From: Crossiella sp. CA-258035
Lineage (GTDB): Bacteria; Actinomycetota; Actinomycetes; Mycobacteriales; Pseudonocardiaceae
DNA length: 64,000 nt
Direction of reading: 5' to 3'
Assembly: GCF_030064675.1 (NCBI RefSeq)
Contig: NZ_CP116413.1
Location: 7,159,501 to 7,223,500 of the forward strand
Notes under the pieces: model-generated
What the model was told of the DNA's origin: nothing
Databases searched by the model: none
The model's input: only the letters and a program-made list of their open reading frames with translations
In this document: positions 42,693 to 52,110 of the stretch, piece after piece
Layout of the letters: every line of letters begins with the position of its first letter
How positions within the stretch are numbered: the stretch's first letter is position 1
Made by a program: the position numbers and the translations under genes

Positions 42693-43299
42693 GGTAGCGG
42701 GTGAGCATGGCCACCAGCTCGCGCTCCAGGCGGTCCAGGTCGATCGGGCTGGGCGCGCCGATCTGCTGGTGCACCACCAGTTCCACCGTGGAGACCACCA
42801 GCCTGGCCGCGGTCCCGGTGTCGGCGACCGTGACCTCGGGGTGCCGGTCGAGCAGGTCGCGGGCGAAGGCGACCAGGTCCCGCTCCTGCCGCTCGATCTT
42901 GGCCAGCAGCTCCGGCGAGCGGGGCGCCTGCTCGAACATCACCCTGAGCAACTGCGGGTCCTCGCGGTGGTTCTCGATCGCGGTGCGCACGAACAGCCGG
43001 AGGATCTCCTCGATCGACTCCGGCAGCTCGGCCTGCTTGCTCAGCCGGGTGGCGGTGATCCCGGCGTCCAGGTGCCTGCTCACCAGCTCCAGCAGGATCG
43101 CGTCCTTGTTCGGGTAGTACTGGTACAGCGAGCCGATGGAGATCCGGGCGCGCTCGGCGATCCGGTTCGTGGTGCCCGCGGCGTAGCCGTGTTCGGCGAA
43201 AACCTGAGCAGCCGCGGTGAGGATCCGCTGCCGGGTCATTTCGGCCCTGGCCTGGCGGGGCTGTTTGCGCGGGTGGAGACGGCGCCGCTCCGACGTCAT
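42679..43299 (-). CDS. TetR-family regulator
   Basis: 206 residues from ATG 43299 with CAGGAGG. HTH: RQRILTAAAQVFAEHGYAAGTTNRIAERARISIGSLYQYYPNKDAIL; the long C-terminal part binds ligand (VFEQAPRSPELLAKIE). It likely controls the convergent MFS exporter or the divergent SIP gene. The 95-base gap to the SIP gene is AT-rich relative to the genome (TTATTG... CATAAT) and probably holds both promoters. Confidence 0.9.
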   Translation of the reverse strand: MTSERRRLHPRKQPRQARAEMTRQRILTAAAQVFAEHGYAAGTTNRIAERARISIGSLYQYYPNKDAILLELVSRHLDAGITATRLSKQAELPESIEEILRLFVRTAIENHREDPQLLRVMFEQAPRSPELLAKIERQERDLVAFARDLLDRHPEVTVADTGTAARLVVSTVELVVHQQIGAPSPIDLDRLERELVAMLTRYLTAG

Positions 43300-43397
43300 G
43301 GCACCTCCTGGTCGACGGGGCGAAAGCGAGTAGACCACGAACTGAGTTATTGCTCATAATAGCGCCCTGAACTGCGAATACCCCGATTGGTGCGGTG

Positions 43398-44201
43398 ATG
43401 TTGCCCAAAGTCCAGAAGCCGGACACCCGCAAGATGATCACCCTGGAGGTGCTGGGCCGGACCACGCTGAGCCCGCACTTCGTCTCCGTCACCCTCGGCG
43501 GCCCCGAGCTGGCCCACCTGGAGCCGTCCGGGTTCGACCAGGGTGTGCGCCTGTTCTTCCCGCGCGAAGGGCAGCCCGGCCTGCGGATGCCCACGCTGTC
43601 CAGCGAGGCCTGGCTGGCCGAGTTCATGCTGCTGCCCAAGACCCGCAGGCCGTGGGTGCGCAACCTGACCATCCGCCGCTTCCGGCCCGAGCGCGACGAG
43701 ATCGACATCGAGTTCGCGGTGCACGGCGACTCGCCGATGTCGCGATGGGTGCGGCGGGTCCGGCCCGGCGACCCGGCCGGGATCTTCGACATCGGCCGCA
43801 CCTACCTGCCCGCCGCGCACGCGCGGTGGCAGCTCCTGGTCGCCGACGAGAGCGCGCTGCCCGCCACCCTGTCGATCCTGGAACAGGCCCCGGAAACCCT
43901 GACCGCGCAAGTGTTCCTGGAGGTGCCCGAGGCCGCGGACATCCGCGCGGACCTCGCCGCGCCGCCCGGCGTTCGAGTGCACTGGCTGGCGCGCACGGAC
44001 CCGCACCAGCGGCCGGGTGTGCTCGCGCTGGACACCGTCCGGGCGGCCGAGCTGCCGCCGGGCCCCTGCTACGCCTGGGTCGCCGGGGAGTCGAAGCTGG
44101 CCACCGGGCTGCGCCGGCACCTGGTCAACGACCGCGGCCTGGCCAAGCCGGACATCGGCTTCGTCGGGTACTGGCGGCACGGCCGGTCCAGCCCCGGCTG
44201 A
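43398..44201 (+). CDS. Siderophore-interacting protein (SIP), FAD-dependent ferric reductase
   Basis: 267 residues from ATG 43398 (GTG 43395 also possible). SIP/ViuB-type: FAD-binding SIP_N domain with TIRRFRPERDEIDIEFAVHGDSPMSRWVRRVRPGD and the NAD-binding C-terminal SIP domain ending in YAWVAGESKLATGLRRHLVNDRGL and GYWRHG. These cytosolic proteins release iron from imported siderophores by reduction. DUF2218 follows after 43 bases with an iron box between. Confidence 0.93.
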   Translation: MLPKVQKPDTRKMITLEVLGRTTLSPHFVSVTLGGPELAHLEPSGFDQGVRLFFPREGQPGLRMPTLSSEAWLAEFMLLPKTRRPWVRNLTIRRFRPERDEIDIEFAVHGDSPMSRWVRRVRPGDPAGIFDIGRTYLPAAHARWQLLVADESALPATLSILEQAPETLTAQVFLEVPEAADIRADLAAPPGVRVHWLARTDPHQRPGVLALDTVRAAELPPGPCYAWVAGESKLATGLRRHLVNDRGLAKPDIGFVGYWRHGRSSPG

Positions 44202-44206
44202 ACAAC

Positions 44207-44220
44207 TAAGGTGAACCTAA
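44207..44220 (+). promoter_or_regulatory. Iron-box-like site (IdeR/DmdR1)
   Basis: TAAGGTGAACCTAA matches 11 of 14 positions of the right part of the actinobacterial iron box (TTAGGCTAACCTAA). It lies just upstream of a possible -10 (TATGCT 44233-44238) of the DUF2218 gene, so iron-bound IdeR could repress it. Confidence 0.55.
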
Positions 44221-44244
44221 CAAGTCTTTAGCTATGCTCAGGAC

Positions 44245-44544
44245 ATGACAACTCCACTGCTCAGCGCCGAGGCCGCGGTCAGCACCGACCGCCCCTCTCG
44301 CTACCTCACCCAGCTGTGCAAGCACTTCGCGCACAAGATCGAGGCCGCCGAGTTCTCCGAGGAACGCGGCGACCTCACCTTCGGCGCGGGCAAAGCCGAG
44401 CTGACCGCCGAGACCGGGGTCCTGCGCCTGCGCGTGCACGCCGACTCCGAGGAGAACCTGGAGCGGATGCAGCACGTGGTGGGCAGCCACCTGGTGCGCT
44501 TCGGCCAGCGCGACGAGCTCGCGGTGGACTGGTCCCGGATCTAG
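44245..44544 (+). CDS. DUF2218 protein, iron-regulated
   Basis: 99 residues. DUF2218 pattern: RPSRYLTQLCKHFAHKIEAA (with the conserved CKHFAHK) and LRLRVHADSEENLERMQHVVGSHLVRFGQRDEL. Family members occur next to siderophore and iron-uptake genes in actinobacteria; function unknown. It sits behind SIP and an iron box. Its stop shares CTAG with the convergent TesB gene. Confidence 0.9.
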   Translation: MTTPLLSAEAAVSTDRPSRYLTQLCKHFAHKIEAAEFSEERGDLTFGAGKAELTAETGVLRLRVHADSEENLERMQHVVGSHLVRFGQRDELAVDWSRI

Positions 44545-45500
44545 AGCGGCGACTCGGTCGCCAGCCGCATGAGGCCCTCCTGCACGACCGTGGCGACGAG
44601 CTGGCCGTCGGCCGAGAAGAACCGGCCGGTGGCGAGCCCGCGCCCGCCCGAGGCGCTCGGCGAGACGCAGTCGTAGAGCAGCCACTCGTCGGCGCGGAAC
44701 GGCCGGTGGAACCACATCGCGTGGTCCAGGCTGGCGCCGATCACGCCGTCGGAGCCCCAGTTCAGGCCGTGCCTGGCCAGCACCCCGTCGAGCAGGGTCA
44801 TGTCCGAGCAGTAGGCCAGCAGGCACACGTGCAGCAGGTCGTCGTCGGGCAGCTTGCCGTCGGCGCGCATCCACACCTGGTTGTTGGCCTGCTCGCGCGG
44901 GCCGGAGTCCTTGGACACCCACGGCGGGTCGGTCACGTAGCGGACGTCGATCGGCCTGGGCATGGTCGCCCACGCCTTGAGCTGCTCGCGGTAGGGCGCG
45001 GTGCGCTCGGCATAGGTCGGCAGGGTCTCCGGCGCGGCCACCTTCGGCATCTCGGTGGCGTGCTCCAGACCCTCCTCGACCACCTGGAAGGAGGCGGACA
45101 GCGAGAAGATCGCCTTGCCGTGCTGCACGGCCACCACGCGGCGGGTGGTGAAGGAGCGGCCGTCCCGGATCCGGTCCACCTCGTAGACGATCGGCACCCT
45201 GGGGTCGCCGCCGCGGATGAAGTAGGCGTGCAACGAGTGCACCTTGCGCTCCGAGGGCACCGTGCGGCCCGCGGCGACCAGCGCCTGACCGGCGACCTGG
45301 CCACCGAACACCCTGGTCGGCGAGATCGAGGGACTGACCCCGCGGAAGATGTTCTCCTCGATCTTCTCCAGGTCGAGCAGCGCGACCAGGCGGTCGAGGA
45401 TCGGCTGGCCGTGCGGCACTCCGTCCAGGGCCAGGGGCGCGGGCTGCGCTCCCTGGGCCCCGGTCGGATCGGCGGCTGCGGCGCGGGCTGCCTCAGTCAC
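44541..45500 (-). CDS. tesB: Acyl-CoA thioesterase II
   Basis: 319 residues. Double-hotdog thioesterase with RVFGGQVAGQALVAAGRTV near residue 65, HSLHAYFIRGGDP, and the second hotdog with SLDHAMWFHRPFRADEWLLYD. Hydrolyses acyl-CoA esters. Located between DUF2218 and pyruvate kinase, presumably by itself. Confidence 0.93.
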   Translation of the reverse strand: MTEAARAAAADPTGAQGAQPAPLALDGVPHGQPILDRLVALLDLEKIEENIFRGVSPSISPTRVFGGQVAGQALVAAGRTVPSERKVHSLHAYFIRGGDPRVPIVYEVDRIRDGRSFTTRRVVAVQHGKAIFSLSASFQVVEEGLEHATEMPKVAAPETLPTYAERTAPYREQLKAWATMPRPIDVRYVTDPPWVSKDSGPREQANNQVWMRADGKLPDDDLLHVCLLAYCSDMTLLDGVLARHGLNWGSDGVIGASLDHAMWFHRPFRADEWLLYDCVSPSASGGRGLATGRFFSADGQLVATVVQEGLMRLATESPL

Positions 45501-45542
45501 GTCTAGACACTCCCCATCGGGCGCTAGGCCCAGGTGAGTGAC

Positions 45543-46973
45543 TCAGGCATGGTCCTCTTCACCCAGGCGGTGTACGCGGATGAGGTTAGTCGAGCCCACG
45601 GTCCCGGGCGGGGAACCTGCGACGATGACCACAAGGTCACCCTCCTGGTACCGGCCGATGGACAGCATCGCCTGGTCGCACTGGCGGACCATGGCGTCGG
45701 TGGAGTCCACCTCGGGCACCAGGAAGGTCTCCACGCCCCAGCTCAGCGACAGCTGGCTGCGCACCTCGGCCTCCGGGGTGAAGGCCAGCAGCGGCAGCGT
45801 GGTGTGCAGGCGGGACAGCCGCCGCACCGTGTCACCGGACTGGGTGAAGGCGACCAGGGCCTTGGCGTTGAGGCGCTCGCCGATGTCGCGGGCGGCGTAG
45901 GAGATCACGCCGCGCTTGGTCCTGGGCACGTGCGTCAGCGGCGGAACCGTGTCCGTGGTGGTCTCGGTCTCCACGTACCGGACGATCCGCGCCATGGTCT
46001 GCACGGTCTCGATCGGGTAGCGGCCGACGCTGGTCTCGCCGGAGAGCATGACCGCGTCCGCGCCGTCGAGCACCGCGTTGGCCACGTCGGAGGCCTCCGC
46101 CCTGGTGGGGCGGGAGTTCTGGATCATCGAGTCGAGCATCTGGGTGGCCACGATGACCGGCTTGGCGTTCTCGCGCGCGATCTGCACCGCCCGCTTCTGC
46201 ACCACCGGCACGTGCTCCAGCGGCAACTCCACGCCCAGGTCGCCGCGGGCCACCATGATGCCGTCGAAGGCCAGCACGACGGCTTCGAGGTTGTCGACCG
46301 CCTCCGGCTTCTCCAGCTTGGCGATCACCGGCAGTCGGCCGTTGCCGACCCGGTCCATCACCTGGTGCACCAGGTCGATGTCGGCGGGCGAGCGCACGAA
46401 GGACAGGGCGATGAAGTCCACGCGCAGGCTGAGCGCGAACTCCAGGTCCTCGATGTCCTTCTCGCTCAGCGCGGGCACGGAGACGTCCATGCCGGGCAGG
46501 GAGATGCCCTTGTTGTCACTGACCGTGCCGCCCTCGGTCACGTCGCAGACCACGTCCTGGCCCTCGACGCCGACCACGATCAGCCCGACCTTGCCGTCGT
46601 CGACCAGCATGCGGTCGCCCGGCTTGGCGTCCTCGGCCAGCCCCTTGTAGGTGGTGGAGACGCGGTCGTGGGTGCCCGCGATGTCCTCGACCGTGATGCG
46701 CACCCGGTCACCGGTGCGCCATTCGACCGGCCCGTTGGCGAAACGCCCGAGCCTGATCTTGGGTCCCTGCAGGTCGGCCATGATGCCGACCGCCTTGCCG
46801 GCCTCGTCACTGGCCTGGCGCACGATGTCGTAGATCTGCTTGTGGTCGGCATGGGTGCCGTGACTGAAGTTCAGCCGGGCGACGTCCATGCCAGCGGCAA
46901 CCAGGTCGCGCACCTTCTCAGGGGTCCCCGTAGCGGGCCCCATCGTACAGACGATCTTCGCTCGTCGGCTCAC
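45543..46973 (-). CDS. pyk: Pyruvate kinase
   Basis: 476 residues. Converts PEP and ADP to pyruvate and ATP. N-terminal RRAKIVCTMGPATGTPEKVRDLVAAGMDVARLNFSHG, the catalytic signature VIAKLEKPEAVDN and MVARGDLGVELPLEHVP, and a C-terminal regulatory domain. Length normal. 42 bases separate it from TesB. Single gene. Confidence 0.96.
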   Translation of the reverse strand: MSRRAKIVCTMGPATGTPEKVRDLVAAGMDVARLNFSHGTHADHKQIYDIVRQASDEAGKAVGIMADLQGPKIRLGRFANGPVEWRTGDRVRITVEDIAGTHDRVSTTYKGLAEDAKPGDRMLVDDGKVGLIVVGVEGQDVVCDVTEGGTVSDNKGISLPGMDVSVPALSEKDIEDLEFALSLRVDFIALSFVRSPADIDLVHQVMDRVGNGRLPVIAKLEKPEAVDNLEAVVLAFDGIMVARGDLGVELPLEHVPVVQKRAVQIARENAKPVIVATQMLDSMIQNSRPTRAEASDVANAVLDGADAVMLSGETSVGRYPIETVQTMARIVRYVETETTTDTVPPLTHVPRTKRGVISYAARDIGERLNAKALVAFTQSGDTVRRLSRLHTTLPLLAFTPEAEVRSQLSLSWGVETFLVPEVDSTDAMVRQCDQAMLSIGRYQEGDLVVIVAGSPPGTVGSTNLIRVHRLGEEDHA

Positions 46974-47057
46974 GGTCTAGGAGCTTAGCTCGCGGCTGCA
47001 TCGATCACGGTACCGATACGGGAACTTGTCCCCCTTGTTCCGGCAAGATGAAGAACT

Positions 47058-47447
47058 GTGCGTCAAGCGAACGTTCGGGTGTTCCCTTTTGTCGCCGCCT
47101 CGCTACTGAGCGTTGTGGTTCTGTTCACTCCCGCGTCAGGTGTGCCATCGGCGCCGCCGGGCACGGACAAGGTGATCCACTTCAGCCTGTTCGCGCTACT
47201 GGCGGTGACCGGGCTGCTCGCCAGGTTCCCACCGCGGCCGCTGGTCTTCGGACTCATCGGCTGGGCCGGGCTCTCCGAGTGGCTCCAGGCGGTGCTGCCG
47301 ATCGGCCGGACCGGCGGTGTGCCGGACGCGGTCGCCGACCTGCTCGGGGTCGCGGTGGCCGTGACGCTGTGGTTCTGGGTGCGGCGGCTGCGGAGTTCCC
47401 GGCGCCGTTCGGGTTCAGCCGATCGAGGGAATGTTTCGGGCGAGTGA
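47058..47447 (+). CDS. VanZ-like membrane protein
   Basis: 129 residues from GTG 47058. Four hydrophobic segments with the VanZ-like signature GTDKVIHFSLFALLAVTGLLAR and GLSEWLQAVLPIGRTGGVPDAVADLLGVAVAV. VanZ-like proteins may affect glycopeptide sensitivity or be unrelated small membrane proteins. Followed after 63 bases by the urease operon. Confidence 0.82.
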   Translation: MRQANVRVFPFVAASLLSVVVLFTPASGVPSAPPGTDKVIHFSLFALLAVTGLLARFPPRPLVFGLIGWAGLSEWLQAVLPIGRTGGVPDAVADLLGVAVAVTLWFWVRRLRSSRRRSGSADRGNVSGE

Positions 47448-47510
47448 ACTCCGCGCCGGGCGGCACCGGGTTCGTTGGCCGGGAGCCGATCACCGCCTAG
47501 GTTCTGAAGG

Positions 47511-47813
47511 ATGCGTCTGTCGCCCCGCGAGCAGGAGAAGCTGCTCGTCCACGTGGCCGCCGACCTGGCGGCCCGGCGCCGCGCCAGAGGGCTGCGGCTC
47601 AACCACCCCGAGGCGGTCGCCCTGCTCAGCTCGCACGTCCTGGAGGGCGCGCGGGACGGCCGCACGGTCGCCGAGCTGATGGAGTCCGGCCGTTCCGTGC
47701 TGACCAGGGCGGACGTGCTGGAGGGGGTGCCGGAGATGCTGCACTCGGTGCAGGTCGAGGCGACCTTCCCGGACGGCACCAAGCTGGTCACCATCCACGA
47801 GCCGATCCCGTGA
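47511..47813 (+). CDS. ureA: Urease gamma subunit
   Basis: 100 residues. Family pattern: [39 protein letters not shown] and [21 protein letters not shown]. First gene of ureABCFGD, overlapping ureB by four bases (GTGA). Confidence 0.97.
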   Translation: MRLSPREQEKLLVHVAADLAARRRARGLRLNHPEAVALLSSHVLEGARDGRTVAELMESGRSVLTRADVLEGVPEMLHSVQVEATFPDGTKLVTIHEPIP

Positions 47814-48109
47814 TCCCCGGCGAGGTCTTCCCGGCACCGGGCCGGATCGAGCTGAACGAGGGCGCGCCCCGGCTGCGGCTGCGGGTGGCCAACACCGGCG
47901 ACCGGCCGGCCCAGGTCGGCTCGCACTACCACTTCGCCGAGGTCAACTCCGCGCTGGAGTTCGACCGGGCCGCCGCGCAGGGTCACCGGCTGGACATCCC
48001 GGCGGGCACCTCGGTGCGGTTCGAGCCGGGCGTGGTGCGCGAGGTGGACCTGGTGCCGCTGGCCGGTCGGCGCGTGGTGCCCGGCCTGAGCCTGAGGAGG
48101 CCGGAGTGA
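47810..48109 (+). CDS. ureB: Urease beta subunit
   Basis: 99 residues, GTG start within the ureA end. Pattern [56 protein letters not shown]. Binds with alpha and gamma to form urease, which splits urea to ammonia and CO2. Confidence 0.97.
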   Translation: MIPGEVFPAPGRIELNEGAPRLRLRVANTGDRPAQVGSHYHFAEVNSALEFDRAAAQGHRLDIPAGTSVRFEPGVVREVDLVPLAGRRVVPGLSLRRPE

Positions 48110-49827
48110 GCTCGATGGACCGGGCCGGGTACGCGGCCAGGTACGGCCCGACCGTGGGCGACCGGGTGCGGCTGGCCGACACCAACCTGCTGATCGAGGT
48201 GACCGAGGACCGCTGCGGCGGACCGGGCCGGGCGGGTGAGGAGGTGGTCTTCGGCGGCGGCAAGGTGATCCGCGAGTCGATGGGCCAGTCCGCGGCCACC
48301 CGCGCCGAGGGCGCGCCGGACCTGGTGATCACCGGCGCGGTGGTGCTGGACCACTGGGGCGTCATCAAGGCCGACGTCGGGGTGCGGGACGGGCGGATCG
48401 TCGCGCTGGGCAAGGCGGGCAACCCGGACACCATGGACGGGGTGCACCCGCAGCTGGTGATCGGTCCGTCGACAGAAGTGCTGGCGGGCAACGGAATGAT
48501 CCTGACCGCGGGCGCGGTGGACGCGCACGTGCACCTGATCTGCCCGCAGCAGCTGCCCGAGGCGCTGGCCGCGGGAGTCACCACCATCGTCGGCGGCGGC
48601 ACCGGCCCGGCCGACGGGACCAGGGCCACCACGGTCACCCCCGGGGCCTGGCACCTGGAACGGATGCTGGTCGCGCTGGACGGCTATCCGGTCAACGTGG
48701 CCTTGCTGGGCAAGGGGAACACGGTCCGGGCGGAGGCGCTGTGGGAGCAGCTGCGCGCCGGGGCCAGCGGGTTCAAGCTGCACGAGGACTGGGGCACCAC
48801 GCCCGCGGCCATCGACGCCTGCCTGCGGGTGTGTGAGGAGTCCGGGGTGCAGGTGGCCATCCACACCGACACGCTGAACGAGGCCGGGTTCCTGGAGTCC
48901 ACTGTGGACGCCATCGCCGGTCGTTCCATCCACGCCTACCACACCGAGGGCGCCGGCGGCGGGCACGCGCCGGATGTGATCAAGATGGCCGGGGAGTCCT
49001 TCGTGCTGCCCTCCTCGACCAACCCGACCCGGCCGTTCACGGTGAACACCCTGGACGAGCACCTGGACATGCTGATGGTCTGCCACCACCTGGACCCGAC
49101 GCTGCCGGAGGACCTGGCCTTCGCCGAGTCCCGGATGCGCCCGAGCACCATGGCCGCCGAGGACGTGCTGCACGACCTGGGCGCGATCTCCATCATCAGC
49201 TCGGACTCCCAGGCGATGGGCCGGATCGGCGAGACCGTCGTGCGCACCTGGCAGACCGCGCACGTGAACAAGGCCCGCCGCGGCGCGCTGCCCGGCGACG
49301 GCGGCGCGGACAACCTGCGCGCCCAGCGCTACGTGGCCAAGTACACGATCTGCCCGGCCGTGGCGCACGGCCTGGACCGGGAGGTGGGCTCGGTGGAACC
49401 GGGCAAGCTGGCCGACCTGGTGCTGTGGGAGCCCGCGTTCTTCGGCGTCCGCCCGCACGTGGTGGTCAAGGGCGGCCTGATCGCCTGGGCCGCGATGGGC
49501 GACCCCGGCGCGTCCATCCCCACCCCGCAACCGGTGTTCGTCCGACCGATGTGGGGCGCGGAACCCGTTGCCGCGGCCCATTCCTCCCTCCACTTCGTCG
49601 CCCCCGCGGCGCTGGAAGCCGGTCTGGCCGACCGCCTGGACGTGCGCCGCAAACTGGTGCCGGTGGCCGGCACCCGCTCGCTGGGCAAGGCGGACCTGCC
49701 GAACAACACCGCGCTGCCCCGGATCGAGGTGGACCCGGACACCTTCACCGTGCGCATCGACGGGGACGTGGTGGAACCCGAACCGGCCGACTCGCTGCCC
49801 ATGGCGCAGCGGTACTTCCTGTTCTGA
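48106..49827 (+). CDS. ureC: Urease alpha (catalytic) subunit
   Basis: 573 residues from GTG 48106 overlapping ureB. Nickel ligands and active site: [12 protein letters not shown] (HxH), the carbamylated Lys in [33 protein letters not shown], and the flap Cys-His-His in MVCHHLDP. All are intact. Part of the nitrogen-salvage set with allantoicase and glutamate synthase. Confidence 0.97.
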   Translation: MSSMDRAGYAARYGPTVGDRVRLADTNLLIEVTEDRCGGPGRAGEEVVFGGGKVIRESMGQSAATRAEGAPDLVITGAVVLDHWGVIKADVGVRDGRIVALGKAGNPDTMDGVHPQLVIGPSTEVLAGNGMILTAGAVDAHVHLICPQQLPEALAAGVTTIVGGGTGPADGTRATTVTPGAWHLERMLVALDGYPVNVALLGKGNTVRAEALWEQLRAGASGFKLHEDWGTTPAAIDACLRVCEESGVQVAIHTDTLNEAGFLESTVDAIAGRSIHAYHTEGAGGGHAPDVIKMAGESFVLPSSTNPTRPFTVNTLDEHLDMLMVCHHLDPTLPEDLAFAESRMRPSTMAAEDVLHDLGAISIISSDSQAMGRIGETVVRTWQTAHVNKARRGALPGDGGADNLRAQRYVAKYTICPAVAHGLDREVGSVEPGKLADLVLWEPAFFGVRPHVVVKGGLIAWAAMGDPGASIPTPQPVFVRPMWGAEPVAAAHSSLHFVAPAALEAGLADRLDVRRKLVPVAGTRSLGKADLPNNTALPRIEVDPDTFTVRIDGDVVEPEPADSLPMAQRYFLF

Positions 49828-50654
49828 TGGTCGCGGCCGGACTACTGCTGCTCGCCGACGCCCGGCTACCGGCGGGCGGCCACGTACACTCGGGCAGCCT
49901 GGAGGCGGCGGTGCGGGCCGGGGTGGTGACGGATGTGCCGTCGCTGCACGGGTTCCTGCGCGGACGACTGGTCTCGGCCGGGCTGGTGGCGGCGGCGTTC
50001 GCGGCGGCGGCGACCCGGCTGGCGGAGTCCCTGGACGGCGGGGACGCGGCGTGCTGGGCGGAGCTGGACGCGGAACTGGACGCGCGGACGCCGGCGGCGG
50101 GGCAGCGGCTGGCTTCGCGGCAGCAGGGGCGCGGGTTGCTGCGCACGCTGCCGGGGCGGGCGGTGCGGCGCGGGGCGGAAAGCGTTGCGGGGGCGGCTGA
50201 TGCGGCGGCGCGGGGCGCGGCGGGACTCGGCGCGGCAGGGCTCGGCGGGGCGGATCTCAGCGCGGCGGATCTCGGCGCCGCGGGAGTCAGCGATGCGGAG
50301 GTCGATGCCGGGGCGGTGCTGGCCGCGTTGCGTGCCGGGTGCCCGGCCGGGGCGCACCACAGCCTCGCTTTCGGCGCGGGCGCGGCGATCCTAGGCGGCA
50401 GCGCCGAGGACGCGGCGGTGGCCATCGCGCTGGCCTCGGTCACCGGACCGGCCTCGGCCGCGGTCCGGCTGCTCGCCCTCGACCCGTTCGCCGTGCAGTC
50501 CACGCTGACCAGTCTCGCGTCCACAGTGGACAGTGTGGCGGCCACCGCGGCCACTCCCCTGCCCTGGGCCGAGCTGCCGGACGAGGGCGCGCCCGCGCTG
50601 GACCTGCTCGCCGACACCCACGCCACGCTGTCCGACACGCTTTTCGTGTCCTGA
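49827..50654 (+). CDS. ureF: Urease accessory protein UreF with a repeat insertion
   Basis: 275 residues, ATG overlapping the ureC stop. Recognisable UreF segments: [26 protein letters not shown] and [18 protein letters not shown]; it helps UreG insert nickel. Between them, near residues 130-160, a run of about 30 residues built from [20 protein letters not shown] resembles pentapeptide repeats and is not part of normal UreF. It may be an expanded linker. Confidence 0.9.
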   Translation: MVAAGLLLLADARLPAGGHVHSGSLEAAVRAGVVTDVPSLHGFLRGRLVSAGLVAAAFAAAATRLAESLDGGDAACWAELDAELDARTPAAGQRLASRQQGRGLLRTLPGRAVRRGAESVAGAADAAARGAAGLGAAGLGGADLSAADLGAAGVSDAEVDAGAVLAALRAGCPAGAHHSLAFGAGAAILGGSAEDAAVAIALASVTGPASAAVRLLALDPFAVQSTLTSLASTVDSVAATAATPLPWAELPDEGAPALDLLADTHATLSDTLFVS

Positions 50655-50664
50655 AAGGAGATCC

Positions 50665-51354
50665 ATGGGCGCCTACCACGGTGACGGCCCGCACGACGAC
50701 GGTCCGGACCCGCACGCGCACCTGCACCGGCTCGGCGCGAGCCCGCGGATCGGCATCGGCGGACCGGTCGGCTCCGGCAAGACCGCGCTGGTCGCCGCGC
50801 TGTGCCGGACGCTGCGCGCGGAGCTGCGGCTCGGCGTGGTGACCAACGACATCTACACCACCGAGGACGCAGAGTTCTTGCGCCGCAACGCGATCCTGCC
50901 GGATGACCGGATCAGCGCGGTCAAGACCGGCTGTTGCCCGCACACCGCGATCCGGGACGACATCACCGCGAACCTGGACGCCATCGAGGACCTGGAGGCC
51001 CGGCACGGCGCCTTCGACCTGGTGCTGGTGGAAAGCGGCGGGGACAACCTGACCGCCACCTTCAGCAAGGGCCTGGTGGACCGGCAGATCTTCGTGGTGG
51101 ACGTGGCCGGTGGCGACAAGGTGCCGAGCAAGGGCGGCCCCGGGGTCACCCTGGCCGACCTGCTGGTGGTCAACAAGACCGACCTGGCCCCGCTGGTGGG
51201 CGCGGACCTCGGCGTGATGGCCAGGGACGCGGCCGCGGTCCGGGGCGAGCTGCCGGTGCTGTTCAACTCCCTCGCCGAGGACCCGACGGCGGCCGGCGTC
51301 GCGACCTGGGTGCGCGAGGTGCTGGCCGAGCTGGCCCCCGCGCACCAGCACTGA
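50665..51354 (+). CDS. ureG: Urease accessory GTPase UreG
   Basis: 229 residues from ATG 50665, after AAAGGAG. P-loop [18 protein letters not shown], metal-binding [14 protein letters not shown] (CPH), [15 protein letters not shown] and [15 protein letters not shown]. The GTPase that delivers nickel to urease. Overlaps ureD by one base (TGATG). The N-terminal His-rich segment ([18 protein letters not shown]) may store nickel, perhaps compensating for the missing ureE. Confidence 0.96.
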   Translation: MGAYHGDGPHDDGPDPHAHLHRLGASPRIGIGGPVGSGKTALVAALCRTLRAELRLGVVTNDIYTTEDAEFLRRNAILPDDRISAVKTGCCPHTAIRDDITANLDAIEDLEARHGAFDLVLVESGGDNLTATFSKGLVDRQIFVVDVAGGDKVPSKGGPGVTLADLLVVNKTDLAPLVGADLGVMARDAAAVRGELPVLFNSLAEDPTAAGVATWVREVLAELAPAHQH

Positions 51355-52100
51355 TGCGCGCCGAGGCGGCGCTCACCATCCGGCGCGCCCCGGACGGCCG
51401 GTCCACGGTGGCCACCGCGCGGTCCCGGCCGCCACTGACCCTGCGCCGCACCAGGTCCAGCGGACCGGGCGTGGAGGTGTGCCTGGTCGGCACGGCGGCC
51501 GGTCCGCTGGGCGGTGACGAGCTGGGCCTGACCGTGGCGGTGGAGGCCGGGGCGAGCCTGCGGCTGCGCTCGACCAGCGCGCAGCTGGTGCTGCCGGACC
51601 GCGCGCACCGGCCGGCGAACCTGCGGGTGCGCGCGTCGGTGGGTGCTGGCGCGGTGCTCGACGTCGAGTTGGAGCCGACCGTGCTCGCCGAGGGCTGCCT
51701 GCTGGCGGCGACCACCGAGGTGGATCTGGCCCCGGACGCGGTGCTCCGCTGGCGGGAGGTCACCGTGCTGGGCCGCCACGCGGAGCAGGCCGGACGGGCG
51801 GTGCAGCGGTGGCGGGTGCGCCGGGACGGCAGGCCGGTGCTGCGCACCACGACCTCGCTGCTGGACCCGGCCAGCTACCGGTCACCCGCGCTGGCCGGCC
51901 GGGCCCGGGTGCTGGCCACCGTGCTGGTGGCCGCGCCGGGACTCACCGCGCCGCAACGGGTCCTGGGCCCCGGCGCGGTCTGGGGCGCGGTGCACGTGCT
52001 GCCGGAGGCGGCGCTGGTCAGCGTGCTCGCCGCGGACACGGTGGCGGCGCAGGCGGCGCTGGCCGAGCTCACCGAGGGCTGGCTGGACCAGGCCGCCTGA
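51354..52100 (+). CDS. ureD: Urease accessory protein UreD
   Basis: 248 residues. UreD/UreH pattern: TAAGPLGGDELGLTVAVEAGASLRLRSTSAQLVLP, and RWREVTVLGRHAEQAGRAVQRWRVRRDGRPVLR. Scaffold for the UreFG complex on apo-urease. Last gene of ureABCFGD; no ureE was found. Confidence 0.92.
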   Translation: MRAEAALTIRRAPDGRSTVATARSRPPLTLRRTRSSGPGVEVCLVGTAAGPLGGDELGLTVAVEAGASLRLRSTSAQLVLPDRAHRPANLRVRASVGAGAVLDVELEPTVLAEGCLLAATTEVDLAPDAVLRWREVTVLGRHAEQAGRAVQRWRVRRDGRPVLRTTTSLLDPASYRSPALAGRARVLATVLVAAPGLTAPQRVLGPGAVWGAVHVLPEAALVSVLAADTVAAQAALAELTEGWLDQAA

Positions 52101-52110
52101 CCGGTTCGCC

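Noticed and set aside
7213-50531. LexA or other known operator identity for GTCCACWGTGGAC
   Set aside because: The copies are inside coding regions of unrelated genes rather than at promoters, and the word does not match the actinobacterial SOS box.
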